Origin: Ruminococcus flavefaciens | GTDB lineage: Bacteria; Bacillota; Clostridia; Oscillospirales; Ruminococcaceae | Length of the DNA stretch: 64,000 nt | Reading direction: 5' to 3' | NCBI RefSeq assembly: GCF_900116855.1 | Contig: NZ_UETD01000009.1 | Span: 1 to 64,000 of the forward strand | Part shown: in pieces, positions 51,374-60,313 of the stretch | How positions within the stretch are numbered: the stretch's first letter is position 1 | Layout: each line of letters starts with the position of its first letter | Position numbers and translations under genes: made by a program | The notes under the pieces: generated by a model | Databases searched by the model: none | Told to the model about the DNA's origin: nothing | What the model saw: the letters and a program-made list of their open reading frames with translations, nothing else

Positions 51374-52342
51374 GTGAATAATTTTCAAAAAGGCATATAT
51401 ACGTTGATACTGCTGCTTACCTGCTGTGTCGCTTCACCGATAATATTCAAACAGATATGGAAAAACAGCGATATCAAGCAGCAAAAGGCTGCTGTAAAGG
51501 CTCCTGTTGTCAACACTCAGACAGCTGATACGGACAAGCCCGATTCTACCGAAGCAGCCGGTGAGACTCAGCCCACTTCCGAGGGTGAGACTGCTCCTGC
51601 CGACGCAACAGAGGCAGCCACCTCCGCTCCTGAGTCCTCAAATGGAAACTTCGCACAGAGCGGTCCCGAATACTTTGACGACGCCCTGTTTATCGGCGAC
51701 TCCCGTACAGTAGGTCTCAGAGACTACGGTACACTCAAGAACGCAGATTACTACTGCGATATCGGTCTTTCGGCTTACAAGATAAACGAGACCACCATCG
51801 GCGGCAGCACCGTATGGGGTGCCCTCAACGCCAAGCAGTACGGAAAGATATACGTTATGCTGGGCATCAACGAGGTCGGCAACGATATCGAGTATACCGC
51901 TTCTGCTTACAGAAAGCTCATCGACGGCATCCGCGAGGTACAGCCAAATGCTATCGTTTATATCGAGGCTAACCTCCATGTGACCACCGCTGCACAGACC
52001 TCCCTCATCTCAAACGAGAGGATAGATATGCTCAACGCCCATATGCGTGACATGGCAGACGGAGTACATATCTTCTATATCGACATCAACAGCGTTTTCG
52101 ACGACGAAACAGGCGCGCTTACCCCGGACTACACCAACGACGGTATCCACGTTCTGGGTAAGTATTACACAACATGGTGCGAATGGCTCTGCGCTAACAC
52201 GGTTTCTCAGGGACAGCCTGCCGAGACTGCACCCGCTGAAAATGCTCAGGCAGCAGAACCTGAAACATTTACATCAGAGCCTGCGGAGACCGAGGCTGCA
52301 ACTCAGGGACGTCCGCAGAATGAAGAATTCTCAAATCAGTGA
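51374..52342 (+). CDS. Membrane-anchored SGNH/GDSL hydrolase-like protein
   Basis: 322 aa. The start is GTG after AAGGAGAG. A single N-terminal helix (about 7-25) anchors a Thr/Glu/Ala-rich low-complexity linker (about 38-95) and an SGNH domain: DALFIGDSRTVGL (Ser), GINEVGND (Asn) and YTNDGIHVLGKYY (Asp-His). A second Ala/Glu/Pro-rich tail ends the protein. Working with the upstream MBOAT protein, it would transfer or remove O-acyl groups on an outside polymer, as AlgJ/AlgX or PatB do. The acceptor is unknown. Confidence 0.85.
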   Translation: MNNFQKGIYTLILLLTCCVASPIIFKQIWKNSDIKQQKAAVKAPVVNTQTADTDKPDSTEAAGETQPTSEGETAPADATEAATSAPESSNGNFAQSGPEYFDDALFIGDSRTVGLRDYGTLKNADYYCDIGLSAYKINETTIGGSTVWGALNAKQYGKIYVMLGINEVGNDIEYTASAYRKLIDGIREVQPNAIVYIEANLHVTTAAQTSLISNERIDMLNAHMRDMADGVHIFYIDINSVFDDETGALTPDYTNDGIHVLGKYYTTWCEWLCANTVSQGQPAETAPAENAQAAEPETFTSEPAETEAATQGRPQNEEFSNQ

Positions 52343-52401
52343 CAGTATCAGGCGGAAATTTCCGCCTGTGCTCATATAGGGACTATGAAAGGAGTACATT
52401 T

Positions 52402-53718
52402 ATGGCAGAATTAAAACCGGGCTACAAGGGCAGGACTGTCTATAATTCCACATTCACTATACTCGAATTCCTCGGCGGAGGCGGACAGGGAAATGTCTAC
52501 AGAGTTGAATGCGGCGGAAAGGAAATGGCGCTGAAATGGTACCATAAGTCCACAATCGACAAAATGAAGAACCCACAGGAATTCTACGAAAATCTCAAGG
52601 CTAACATCAAGAAGGGCGCTCCCACCAAGAACTTTCTCTGGCCTGAGGAGCTCTCCGACTGGATAGACGGCAGCTTCGGCTATATCATGCCACTTCGTCC
52701 CAAGGGCTTTGAGGAGCTGACACGCTTTCTCCTCTGGGACCCCAAGACTCGCCGCATGAAGGCAAGCTTCGCAAATATCACAGCAAGATGCAATGCCGCT
52801 ATCAATATCATCGAGGGCTTCCGCGCTCTCCACAATGACGGATACAGCTATCAGGACCTGAATAACGGAAACTTCTTTATAAACCCTCAGAACGGAGATG
52901 TTCTCATCTGCGACAATGACAATGTTTCAGAGCGTGGAGTCAACTTCGGCATCGCAGGCAAGCAGCGTTATATGGCGCCCGAGGTAGTTCTCGGCGGCGC
53001 TCCCGACAAGCGATCAGACCGTTTCTCACTGGCGGTAATACTGTTCCGTATGCTCTTTATCGAGCACCCTCTCGAGGGCAAGTATTCAACTCCACCATGT
53101 ATGACTCCCGAACTGGAGAAGAAGTTCTACGGCAGCGACCCTGTTTTTGTTCTCGATCCCGAGGACGATAGAAATGCCGCAAATAATCAACTGAACACCA
53201 ACACTCTCCGCTTCTGGAAGATATATCCCGACTATATCCGCGACCTGTTTATACAGTCCTTCGGCAAGAGCTCCGTAAAGCCGCCCTACGACCGCGTTAT
53301 CGAGCTCACATGGCTGGACGCATTCGTGAAGCTGAGAAGCGAGACTGTCCCCTGCCCTCACTGCGGCAAGGAGACCTTTATCGCTCCCAAGTATTCAGTG
53401 AACTGTATGTACTGCGGCGGTCAGCTGACCTGCACGGAGAGCATAAAGTTCAAGCGCTTTGAGCTTCCTGCATTCGGCGGTGCAAAGCTCTATGAGGGCA
53501 TGACGGGCGACACCGAAGGTGACTTCCACAAGGTCATCGGCGAGGTGGTCCGCAACAAGAAGGACCCCAGCAAGCACGCTCTCCGAAATCTGACTCAGGA
53601 CACATGGAGCGTAAAGCTTCCCGACAATACGGTAAAGACCGTTGACCCCAACGGCATTATGCCCATTAATAAGGGATTCGTGCTCACTATCGGCAGAAGC
53701 GAGGGCACGGTAGAATAA
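52402..53718 (+). CDS. Protein kinase-fold protein with C-terminal zinc ribbon
   Basis: 438 aa from the ATG at 52402 (GAAAGGAG upstream). The kinase domain spans about residues 15-290: GGGGQGNVYRVE (Gly loop), MALKWYHK (Lys), YQDLNNGNFF (catalytic loop, Tyr in place of His) and LICDNDNV (metal Asp, in place of DFG). MAPEVVLGG is the APE motif. A zinc ribbon CPHCGK...CMYCGG follows at about 315-340, then a beta-rich tail that might be FHA-like. No transmembrane segment. This variant kinase type often occurs with PP2C/VWA genes, but none are adjacent. Substrate unknown. Confidence 0.82.
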   Translation: MAELKPGYKGRTVYNSTFTILEFLGGGGQGNVYRVECGGKEMALKWYHKSTIDKMKNPQEFYENLKANIKKGAPTKNFLWPEELSDWIDGSFGYIMPLRPKGFEELTRFLLWDPKTRRMKASFANITARCNAAINIIEGFRALHNDGYSYQDLNNGNFFINPQNGDVLICDNDNVSERGVNFGIAGKQRYMAPEVVLGGAPDKRSDRFSLAVILFRMLFIEHPLEGKYSTPPCMTPELEKKFYGSDPVFVLDPEDDRNAANNQLNTNTLRFWKIYPDYIRDLFIQSFGKSSVKPPYDRVIELTWLDAFVKLRSETVPCPHCGKETFIAPKYSVNCMYCGGQLTCTESIKFKRFELPAFGGAKLYEGMTGDTEGDFHKVIGEVVRNKKDPSKHALRNLTQDTWSVKLPDNTVKTVDPNGIMPINKGFVLTIGRSEGTVE

Positions 53719-53742
53719 CAAGCTCCCGAAACTAAAAAATTT

Positions 53743-53773
53743 GCCCCTGAGCGCTTTTGTAACGCTCAGGGGC
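53743..53773. terminator. Terminator after the kinase gene (bidirectional)
   Basis: GCCCCTGAGCG/CGCTCAGGGGC perfect 11-bp stem. On the plus strand it is followed by ATTGTGTTT; on the minus strand by AAATTTTTT. Confidence 0.75.
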
Positions 53774-53802
53774 ATTGTGTTTGTTCGGTTAATAAGCTAA
53801 AT

Positions 53803-53982
53803 CGGAATTTAACACCTTCGGTGTTAAATTCCGAAGCCCTTAGCCTTTAGCTTTTAGCCATTAAGAAGCGGCTTCGCCGCTTTATTATCGGGCGGCGGAA
53901 CGCCGCCCCTACATCAGGCTAACGGCTAATGGCTATGGGCTAACGGCTTAAATCATAATTTTGCTCCGCAAAATTATGATTT
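53803..53982. repeat. Cluster of four short-loop perfect hairpins
   Basis: CGGAATTTAACACC-TTC (53803-53833), AAGCGGC-TTC (53866-53882), GGGCGGCG-GAA (53890-53908) and AAATCATAATTTTGC-TCC (53950-53982), each a perfect stem around a 3-nt loop and each different in sequence. Between them lie degenerate runs of GGCTAA/TTAGCC. No gene is seen between the kinase and the CNNM gene. Confidence 0.8.
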
Positions 53983-53985
53983 ATA

Positions 53986-55260
53986 CTATTCGTCGTCGTC
54001 CTCGTCATCTTCCTCATCGTCATCAGTAGGAAGCACCTCGATTATGACCTTTTCTACGGTCTGCTCGTTGACCTCGGCTGCGGTGATACGGAAAATACCG
54101 CTCTCGGCTGTCTCTCCTGCCTCGGGGATATGCTCCATAACATCGGTGACCCAGCCGCCTACGGAAGTATAATCCGTGGTTATCATGTCCTCGTCAAGGT
54201 CAAGCATCTCCAGCATATCGCTTATGCTCATATCGCCTGCGACTTCGTACTTATCGGGTGCTATCATCATGATATTGGTCTCAATCTCGTCGTCCTCGTC
54301 GTAGATCTCGCCTACAAGCTCCTCGATTATGTCTTCAAGGGTGACAATTCCCTTTGTGCCGCCGTACTGGTCTATGACAACCGCAAGATGCACCTTTGAG
54401 CGCTGCATATCACGCATTGCTTCGCTGATGAGCTTTGTATCAGCTATGTGGGGCACCTCCTGAATGATGGAGGTTATGTCACTTCCGCCCTCAACAAGCA
54501 TTTTAAAAAACGCCTTATTGGTGATGATACCGCGGATATTGTCAAGGCTCTTTTCGTAGACGGGAAGCCTTGAATACATCTCTGTGCTGAAAAGCTCCTT
54601 TATCTCGTCGATAGTTGAGCCCAGCTCCACTCCCACCACCTTTACACGGGGAATGAGTATCTCGTTGACGTTTATCTCGTCAAACTCCAGAGCGCTCTTG
54701 ACCAGCTCGCTCTCCTGCTCCTCGATAACGCCCTGCTCCTCTATCTCGTCTATCATGTACTTCAACTCGTCCTCGGTAACGCTGGGAGCCTCATCGCCCT
54801 TGGATATCACCGATGAGAGCTTGTTCAGCAGCCACACAAAGGGCTTGAACACCGTCACCAGTACAGAAAGAGGTCCCGCAAAGGCAAGCGCAAGCTTTTC
54901 CGCGTTCTTTTTGGCGTAGGACTTAGGCAGCACCTCGCAGAATACCAGCACCAGCACCGTGATAACGATAGTTGATACCGCAGCGCCCTTGCTGCCCATT
55001 ATACTTATAAATATGATAGTACTTACAGATGATGTGGCGATATTCACGATATTGTTTCCGATAAGCACTGCCGTCAGCACCTCGTCGAAGCGGTTAGCCA
55101 GCTTCAGCGCCTTTTTCGCCTTTTTGCTGCCCTGCGCCTCATAGTTCTTCAGACGGAGCTTGTTTACGCTGGAATAGGCTGTCTCGGTACCCGAAAAAAC
55201 AGCTGAAAACACCATCATCGCTATTACAAGAACTATCTTCCATATGTCTGAACTGTCCAT
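53986..55260 (-). CDS. CNNM/HlyC-CorC family membrane protein
   Basis: 424 aa from the ATG at 55260; the longer frame lacks a ribosome site at its first Met. The N-terminal DUF21 membrane domain has about four helices with SGTETAYSSVNKLRL and LTAVLIGNNIVNIA. The CBS pair follows (VMIPRVKVV-type INEILIPRVKVVGVE; DQYGGTKGIVTLEDIIEELVGEIYDEDD), then a CorC_HlyC transporter-associated domain. The family is linked to magnesium (or cobalt) homeostasis and export. The C-terminus ends in a short Asp/Glu-only tail. Own promoter. Confidence 0.92.
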   Translation of the reverse strand: MDSSDIWKIVLVIAMMVFSAVFSGTETAYSSVNKLRLKNYEAQGSKKAKKALKLANRFDEVLTAVLIGNNIVNIATSSVSTIIFISIMGSKGAAVSTIVITVLVLVFCEVLPKSYAKKNAEKLALAFAGPLSVLVTVFKPFVWLLNKLSSVISKGDEAPSVTEDELKYMIDEIEEQGVIEEQESELVKSALEFDEINVNEILIPRVKVVGVELGSTIDEIKELFSTEMYSRLPVYEKSLDNIRGIITNKAFFKMLVEGGSDITSIIQEVPHIADTKLISEAMRDMQRSKVHLAVVIDQYGGTKGIVTLEDIIEELVGEIYDEDDEIETNIMMIAPDKYEVAGDMSISDMLEMLDLDEDMITTDYTSVGGWVTDVMEHIPEAGETAESGIFRITAAEVNEQTVEKVIIEVLPTDDDEEDDEDDDE

Positions 55261-55291
55261 ATAATTCCTTTCCTTAATATATAATGTTTTT

Positions 55292-55320
55292 ATTATATCA
55301 TACATTAATGAAGAATGCAA
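55292..55320 (-). promoter_or_regulatory. Promoter of the CNNM/CorC gene
   Basis: Minus strand TTGCAT (55320-55315), 17-bp spacer, TATAAT (55297-55292). Confidence 0.75.
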
Positions 55321-55373
55321 GAGGGGGAATATCATTATTTCAAGGCATTATTATCGCAGGTTTAACATAGTTT

Positions 55374-55470
55374 TCACATAAGGGGCTCCAATGTGAAAAA
55401 AAGTACACAAAAGCTTCCTTAAAACGATACAATTACCGCAAACTTATTTCACATAGCCCCAATATAATAT
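55374..55470 (+). promoter_or_regulatory. htrA upstream region with mirrored TTTCACATA motifs
   Basis: TTTCACATAAGGGGCT near 55373 and TTTCACATAGCCCCAATA near 55448 share an 9-base core with GGGGC/GCCCC arms. TATAAT occurs at about 55463 without a clear -35 box. Possible stress-response operator; weakly supported. Confidence 0.35.
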
Positions 55471-55526
55471 AATCACAGGCTGAGGGAGAACCTCAGAGAG
55501 ATATTCTGAAAGGAAAAGTGATCATT

Positions 55527-57128
55527 ATGAATGAGTACAATTACACATACAATAACAATAATACCCCCGAGGGAAACGGAAACGACTATCAGGGCTTCAG
55601 CACTGACGGAGGCAACTCACCCAAGAAGCCAAAGAAGCATACAGGTCTCAAGGCTGCCGCTGTCGTAATGGCAATGGCTGTTGTTTCGGCAGGCTCCATC
55701 GGTACATACCGCTACTTCGCAGGTGAGAACTTCAACCGCGCTGCTGTTACAGAGGAAGAGGAGGAGACAGTCCTCAAGAACACAAAGGGAACAGATTCCT
55801 CGATCATCGCTCAGAATGTAAGCATCATCGAGCCCGTTGAGTCGGACGGCAAAGCCCTTTCAAATGAGGAGATCGTTAAGAAAGTGCTTCCCTCTGTTGT
55901 AGGTGTTGAGTCCTCATTTGAAGTTACAATGCAGAGCCAGACAGCTATCCCCGATGACTTCTTCAATTTTGGATTTGGCGGATTCGGAGGCTTCGGCGGT
56001 TATGACTACGGCGGCGAATCAGAACCCCAGACAAACATATACAAGGGCACAGGCACAGGTGTTATCGTCAGCGAGAACGGCTACATAGTTACAAACGCTC
56101 ACGTTATCTATGACAGCGAGTACGGTGCAGGCCTTGCCACGGAAGTAAACGTCCTCCTCGGTGACGATGAGACATACGAGGCAGAGGTCATCGGCTATGA
56201 TGTAGACCTTGATCTTGCTGTCCTGAAAATAGATGAAACAGGTCTTACACCTGCTGAATTCGGCAACAGTGACGAGCTCCAGCTGGGTGAGTCGGTAATC
56301 GCTATCGGCAACCCTCTCGGATTTGAGCTCATGAATACTGTAACCGGCGGTATGATTTCGGGTCTTGACCGTGACATCACCATCAACGACAAGGCTATGA
56401 ACCTTATCCAGACCGATGCCGCCATCAACTCAGGCAACTCGGGCGGTCCCCTTATCAACAAGTACGGTCAGGTAATCGGTATCAACTCCTCCAAGATGTC
56501 TTCATCATACGGTTCATCGGAGGCTTCTATCGAGGGTATCGGATTTGCTATCCCCTCCAACGAGACTGCTGCTATCATTGACGATATCATGAAGTACGGC
56601 CACGTTACAGGCAAGCCCCAGCTCGGCATCAGCTGTCAGGCTATATCCGAGGCTGCTGCTGAGATGTACAATCTGCCTGTGGGCGTAATGGTCAAGAGCG
56701 TCAACGATGACAGTGCTGCCGAAAAGGCAGGTCTCAAAGAAGGCGATATCATCGTTGAGGCTGACGGCGAGAAGGTAACTACCACAGCAGAGCTTGTTGC
56801 CAAGAAGAACAAGCACTCCGCAGGCGATGAGTTCAAGCTGACTATCATGAGAAACGGCAGCGAAAAGACCATTACCGTAACTCTTGACGAGCAGGAATAC
56901 GAGGAAGCTGAAAAGGCTGAAGACGAAAAGGATGAGGAGTCCGAGGAAGAGAACACCGAGGCTAAGAAAAAGAAGAGCGCAAAGTCCGAGGAACCCGCTG
57001 AGGAAGCCGACGAGGCTGAAGAGGAGACCACAGAAAAGTCTCAGAAGAAGAACAAGTCAGAGAAGATACCTGTTCCGGATTTCCTCGATCCCGATGCCGC
57101 TGATGACGCAGCCAGCGACGCTGAATAA
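55527..57128 (+). CDS. htrA: HtrA/DegP-like serine protease with PDZ domain
   Basis: 533 aa. A cytoplasmic Asn-rich N-terminus, one helix (about 40-60) and an extracytoplasmic trypsin-like domain: TNAHV (His), DLDLAVLKID (Asp) and INSGNSGGPLIN (Ser). One PDZ domain follows (about 365-455). Residues ~458-533 are a Glu/Lys-rich charged tail. It degrades or refolds damaged envelope proteins. A GTG at 55518 is possible but lies too close to the AAGGA site; the ATG at 55527 is preferred. A Gly/Phe/Tyr-rich insert (about 150-172) precedes the protease core. Confidence 0.92.
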   Translation: MNEYNYTYNNNNTPEGNGNDYQGFSTDGGNSPKKPKKHTGLKAAAVVMAMAVVSAGSIGTYRYFAGENFNRAAVTEEEEETVLKNTKGTDSSIIAQNVSIIEPVESDGKALSNEEIVKKVLPSVVGVESSFEVTMQSQTAIPDDFFNFGFGGFGGFGGYDYGGESEPQTNIYKGTGTGVIVSENGYIVTNAHVIYDSEYGAGLATEVNVLLGDDETYEAEVIGYDVDLDLAVLKIDETGLTPAEFGNSDELQLGESVIAIGNPLGFELMNTVTGGMISGLDRDITINDKAMNLIQTDAAINSGNSGGPLINKYGQVIGINSSKMSSSYGSSEASIEGIGFAIPSNETAAIIDDIMKYGHVTGKPQLGISCQAISEAAAEMYNLPVGVMVKSVNDDSAAEKAGLKEGDIIVEADGEKVTTTAELVAKKNKHSAGDEFKLTIMRNGSEKTITVTLDEQEYEEAEKAEDEKDEESEEENTEAKKKKSAKSEEPAEEADEAEEETTEKSQKKNKSEKIPVPDFLDPDAADDAASDAE

Positions 57129-57161
57129 GTTTTTCATTTCTCTCCTTCATATTAATATAAG

Positions 57162-57195
57162 ATAAGCTCCCCTAAATGGGGAGCTTATTGTTTTT
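57162..57195 (+). terminator. Terminator of htrA
   Basis: ATAAGCTCCCC/GGGGAGCTTAT (57162-57188), then TGTTTTT. Confidence 0.85.
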
Positions 57196-57212
57196 ATCTC
57201 AATTGAAAGCAA

Positions 57213-59834
57213 TTACTTTCTGAATGCGGAGATAGACTGCTCTATCTTTGCCATCTTCTCCTCTGCCTTTGCAAGCTTTGCCTTTTCAGCCTCTATGAGC
57301 TGTGCGGGAGCCTTTGCGATAAAGCCCTGATTATTAAGCTTTCCGCTGAGGAAGTCGATGTCCTTCTGTACCTTTGCCTTTTCCTTTTCGAGACGTGCGA
57401 TCTCCTTTTCCTTGTCAACGAGCTCGTCCATAGGAATGAAGATACGGGCGGTATCTGTTACTGCATTTGCAGAATCGGGGATATCGAACTTGTCCCCTGT
57501 CTCAACTGCGGAAGCGGAAGCAAGCTTCTCGAAGAACAGCGAGCAGGAATCAAACAGTGCCTTGTCGGCAGTCTCGATGAAGAGCTTTGCCTTTACCGAC
57601 GGAGGTACGTTCATCTCTGTGCGGACGTTGCGGACCGCCTTGATAGCGGAGATTATCTTCTCGAAGTCCTTCTCCTCTGCTGTGAAATCGATAGCAGGAT
57701 CGTATGTTGGGTAAGTCTCGAGGATTATCATGGACTTCTCGTTATTGAGCACCTGCCATATCTCCTCAGTGATGAAAGGCATGAATGGGTGGAGGAGCTT
57801 CAGCATTCCCTGCATAGCCCATACCAGAACTGCCTGCGCCTTTGCCATGGTCTCGCCGCCTGCCTGTATACGGGGCTTTGTGAGCTCGATGTACCAGTCG
57901 CAGTAAACGTCCCAGATAAAGTCATATATCTTCTGTGAAGCTACGCCCAGCTCGTACCTGTCGAGGTTCTCGCCAACTTCCTTAGCCAGCTGATTGAACT
58001 TGTTCACCAGCCACTTGTCCTCAAGCTCCAGCTCATCGGGAAGTCCCTTGAACTCGAAGTCCTCGGGAAGATTCATCATGATGAAGCGCGATGCGTTCCA
58101 GAGCTTGTTTGCGAAGTTTCTTGCAGCCTTTACCTTGTCGTCGATATAACGCATATCGTTTCCGGGCGAGTTGCCTGTTGCCAGCATAAATCTCAGTGCG
58201 TCAGCACCGTACTCGTTGATGACCTCAAGGGGATCGATACCGTTGCCCAGTGACTTGGACATCTTGCGTCCCTGTGAGTCGCGGACAAGTCCGTGGATGA
58301 GAACTGTGTCAAAGGGAACCTTGCCCATGTTCTCAAGACCGCTGAACATCATTCTGATTACCCAGAAGAAAATGATATCATAACCTGTTACAAGGGTATT
58401 TGTGGGGTAGAAGTACTTCAGGTCCTCTGTATTATCGGGCCAGCCCAGTGTGGAGAAAGGCCAGAGCGCAGAGCTGAACCATGTATCGAGGGTATCGGGG
58501 TCCTGTCTCATGGGCTTGCCGCACTTGGGACAAACTGCGCTGCTCTCCTTGGTAACTACCATCTCGCCGCAGGCGTCACAGTAGAATGCAGGTATCTGAT
58601 GTCCCCACCAGATCTGACGGGAGATACACCAGTCCTTGATATTTTCAAGCCAGTGGAAGTATATCTTGTCAAAGCGCTCGGGAACGAACTTTGTGTCGCC
58701 GTTCTTTACAGCCTTTATAGCAGGCTCGGCAAGGGGCTTCATCTTTACGAACCACTGTGTGGACACCTTGGGCTCTACGGTAGTTCCGCAGCGGTAGCAG
58801 GTTCCTACGTTATGGCTGTATTCCTCTATCTTTACGAGAGCGCCTTCCTTTTCGAGGTCCTCGACTATCTTCTTTCTTGCCTCATAGCGGTCCATGCCTG
58901 CATATGCGGGATAGTCGTCAACGATGGTGGCGTCGTCGTTCATTACGTTGATAACAGGCAGGTTATGACGGAGACCTACCTCGAAGTCGTTGGGGTCGTG
59001 AGCAGGTGTGATCTTAACAACACCTGTACCGAAGTCCATCTCAACATAGTCATCGGCAACAATGGGTATCTCACGGTGAACGATAGGCAGGATAACTGTC
59101 TTGCCGACGAGGTCTGTGTAGCGCTCGTCCTTGGGGTTTACAGCAACAGCTGTATCGCCGAGGAGAGTCTCGGGACGGGTGGTAGCAAGCTCCAGATAGC
59201 CGTCGGAGTCCTTGATCTTATAGCGGAGGTGCCAGAAATGGCCTGCCTGATCCTCGTAAGTAACCTCAGCGTCTGAAAGTGAGGTCTTACACTTGGGGCA
59301 CCAGTTGATTATACGCTCGCCTCTGTAAATAAGGCCTTTTTCGTAGTACTTGATGAAGACTTCCTTGACAGCCTTTGAGCAGCCCTCGTCCATGGTAAAG
59401 CGCTCTCTTGACCAGTCGCATGATGAGCCCAGCTTCTTGAGCTGCTCAACGATACGGCCGCCGTACTGCTTCTTCCACTCCCATGCGCGCTTCATGAAGC
59501 CTTCGCGTCCCAGATCCTCCTTGGTAACGCCTTCCTTGCGCATAGCCTCAACGATCTTAGCCTCTGTTGCGATAGCAGCGTGATCTGTACCGGGGAGCCA
59601 CAGTGCGCTGTAGCCGCTCATTCTCTTCCAGCGGATAAGGATATCCTGTAGAGTCTCATCAAGAGCGTGTCCCATGTGGAGCTGTCCTGTGATGTTCGGA
59701 GGGGGGATAACTATAGTATAGGGTGTCTTCTTGGGGTCAGCCTCTGCGCGGAAGCAGCCCTTCTCGTTCCATGCGGCATATATCCTGTCCTCAAAGTCCT
59801 TGGGATCGTATGCCTTTGCAAGTTCCTTTGCCAT
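57213..59834 (-). CDS. valS: Valyl-tRNA synthetase
   Basis: 873 aa from the ATG at 59834 (AAAGGAGA upstream). The open frame reaches 60137, but that part translates the T-box leader and an inserted repeat. Class Ia signatures: PPPNITGQLHMGHA (HIGH type), GRKMSKSLGNGIDPL (KMSKS), an editing domain between them (residues ~190-400) and a C-terminal coiled-coil arm (about 805-873), typical of ValRS. It charges tRNA-Val and clears mischarged Thr. It is controlled by the Val T-box upstream. Confidence 0.96.
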   Translation of the reverse strand: MAKELAKAYDPKDFEDRIYAAWNEKGCFRAEADPKKTPYTIVIPPPNITGQLHMGHALDETLQDILIRWKRMSGYSALWLPGTDHAAIATEAKIVEAMRKEGVTKEDLGREGFMKRAWEWKKQYGGRIVEQLKKLGSSCDWSRERFTMDEGCSKAVKEVFIKYYEKGLIYRGERIINWCPKCKTSLSDAEVTYEDQAGHFWHLRYKIKDSDGYLELATTRPETLLGDTAVAVNPKDERYTDLVGKTVILPIVHREIPIVADDYVEMDFGTGVVKITPAHDPNDFEVGLRHNLPVINVMNDDATIVDDYPAYAGMDRYEARKKIVEDLEKEGALVKIEEYSHNVGTCYRCGTTVEPKVSTQWFVKMKPLAEPAIKAVKNGDTKFVPERFDKIYFHWLENIKDWCISRQIWWGHQIPAFYCDACGEMVVTKESSAVCPKCGKPMRQDPDTLDTWFSSALWPFSTLGWPDNTEDLKYFYPTNTLVTGYDIIFFWVIRMMFSGLENMGKVPFDTVLIHGLVRDSQGRKMSKSLGNGIDPLEVINEYGADALRFMLATGNSPGNDMRYIDDKVKAARNFANKLWNASRFIMMNLPEDFEFKGLPDELELEDKWLVNKFNQLAKEVGENLDRYELGVASQKIYDFIWDVYCDWYIELTKPRIQAGGETMAKAQAVLVWAMQGMLKLLHPFMPFITEEIWQVLNNEKSMIILETYPTYDPAIDFTAEEKDFEKIISAIKAVRNVRTEMNVPPSVKAKLFIETADKALFDSCSLFFEKLASASAVETGDKFDIPDSANAVTDTARIFIPMDELVDKEKEIARLEKEKAKVQKDIDFLSGKLNNQGFIAKAPAQLIEAEKAKLAKAEEKMAKIEQSISAFRK

Positions 59835-59870
59835 TTCGATCAATTCTCCTTTTGAATTTTTTTCGATCAT

Positions 59871-59988
59871 AAGTTGAAAGCTGAAAGTGGAGAGTTGAAA
59901 GTTATTGTATCTGCTTATGCAGATATATTTGAATATTCCGTCCTTGACGGCACTATAACTCTCAATTCTCAACTCTGAACTCTCAACT
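59871..59988. mobile_element. MITE-like element with 36-bp imperfect terminal inverted repeats
   Basis: The left arm (59871-59906, starting AAGTTGAAAGCTGAAAG) and the right arm (59953-59988, ending CTGAACTCTCAACT) are inverted copies agreeing at about three quarters of positions. Between them are hairpins TATCTGC/GCAGATA (59908-59925) and CCGTC/GACGG (59938-59950). There is no coding capacity. It sits between the T-box terminator and the valS ribosome site. Transposition is inferred only from the structure. Confidence 0.55.
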
Positions 59989-59994
59989 GACAAT

Positions 59995-60262
59995 AAAAAA
60001 GTCCGTCCTGCACCTTTCGGTCCAGGGCGAACTAAAGTCCGTGTTACCACCTGAATTCGGGAATTCTCCCGCACTCTGCGAAGCCGCTGAGCTTCTTCCC
60101 CTGTAACGTGAGGATCACGCCGCATACTACTGAGCAAAAGCCGTTGGCACGCGAAGCTCCGAAGCTACTTCCGCAAGCCCCTCATACTGCCTTTCACCCT
60201 GCGGCAGCTCTCTGAAAATCGGGTCTCCTGCATACTCCTCTTCATCATCGCCTTTGAATACT
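59995..60262 (-). ncRNA. T-box riboswitch, valine-type (valS leader)
   Basis: The minus strand carries AGGTGGTAACACGGA (60052-60038), the T-box, followed by a terminator stem GTTCGCCCTGGACC/GGTGCAGGACGGAC and TTTTTT (ending 59995). Stem I has AGAGAG and a specifier GTA (60168-60166) followed by G, just before the CTTC arm that pairs with GAAG: a valine codon, matching valS. Uncharged tRNA-Val should permit read-through. Confidence 0.92.
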
Positions 60263-60267
60263 CTCCT

Positions 60268-60296
60268 ATTATACACGATTAATTCCCGTTTGTCAA
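60268..60296 (-). promoter_or_regulatory. Consensus promoter of the valS leader
   Basis: Minus strand TTGACA (60296-60291), 17-bp spacer, TATAAT (60273-60268). Confidence 0.87.
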
Positions 60297-60313
60297 GACG
60301 GAAAATCAAGAAC

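Noticed and set aside
58293-59276. 327-residue plus-strand frame opposite valS
   Set aside because: No ribosome site, overlaps a fully conserved synthetase and is Val/Leu/Cys-rich as expected from an antisense frame of acidic/Lys-rich coding DNA.
59835-60137. Longer N-terminus of valS
   Set aside because: It translates the T-box terminator and the inverted-repeat element; the ATG at 59834 has AAAGGAGA and the usual ValRS start.
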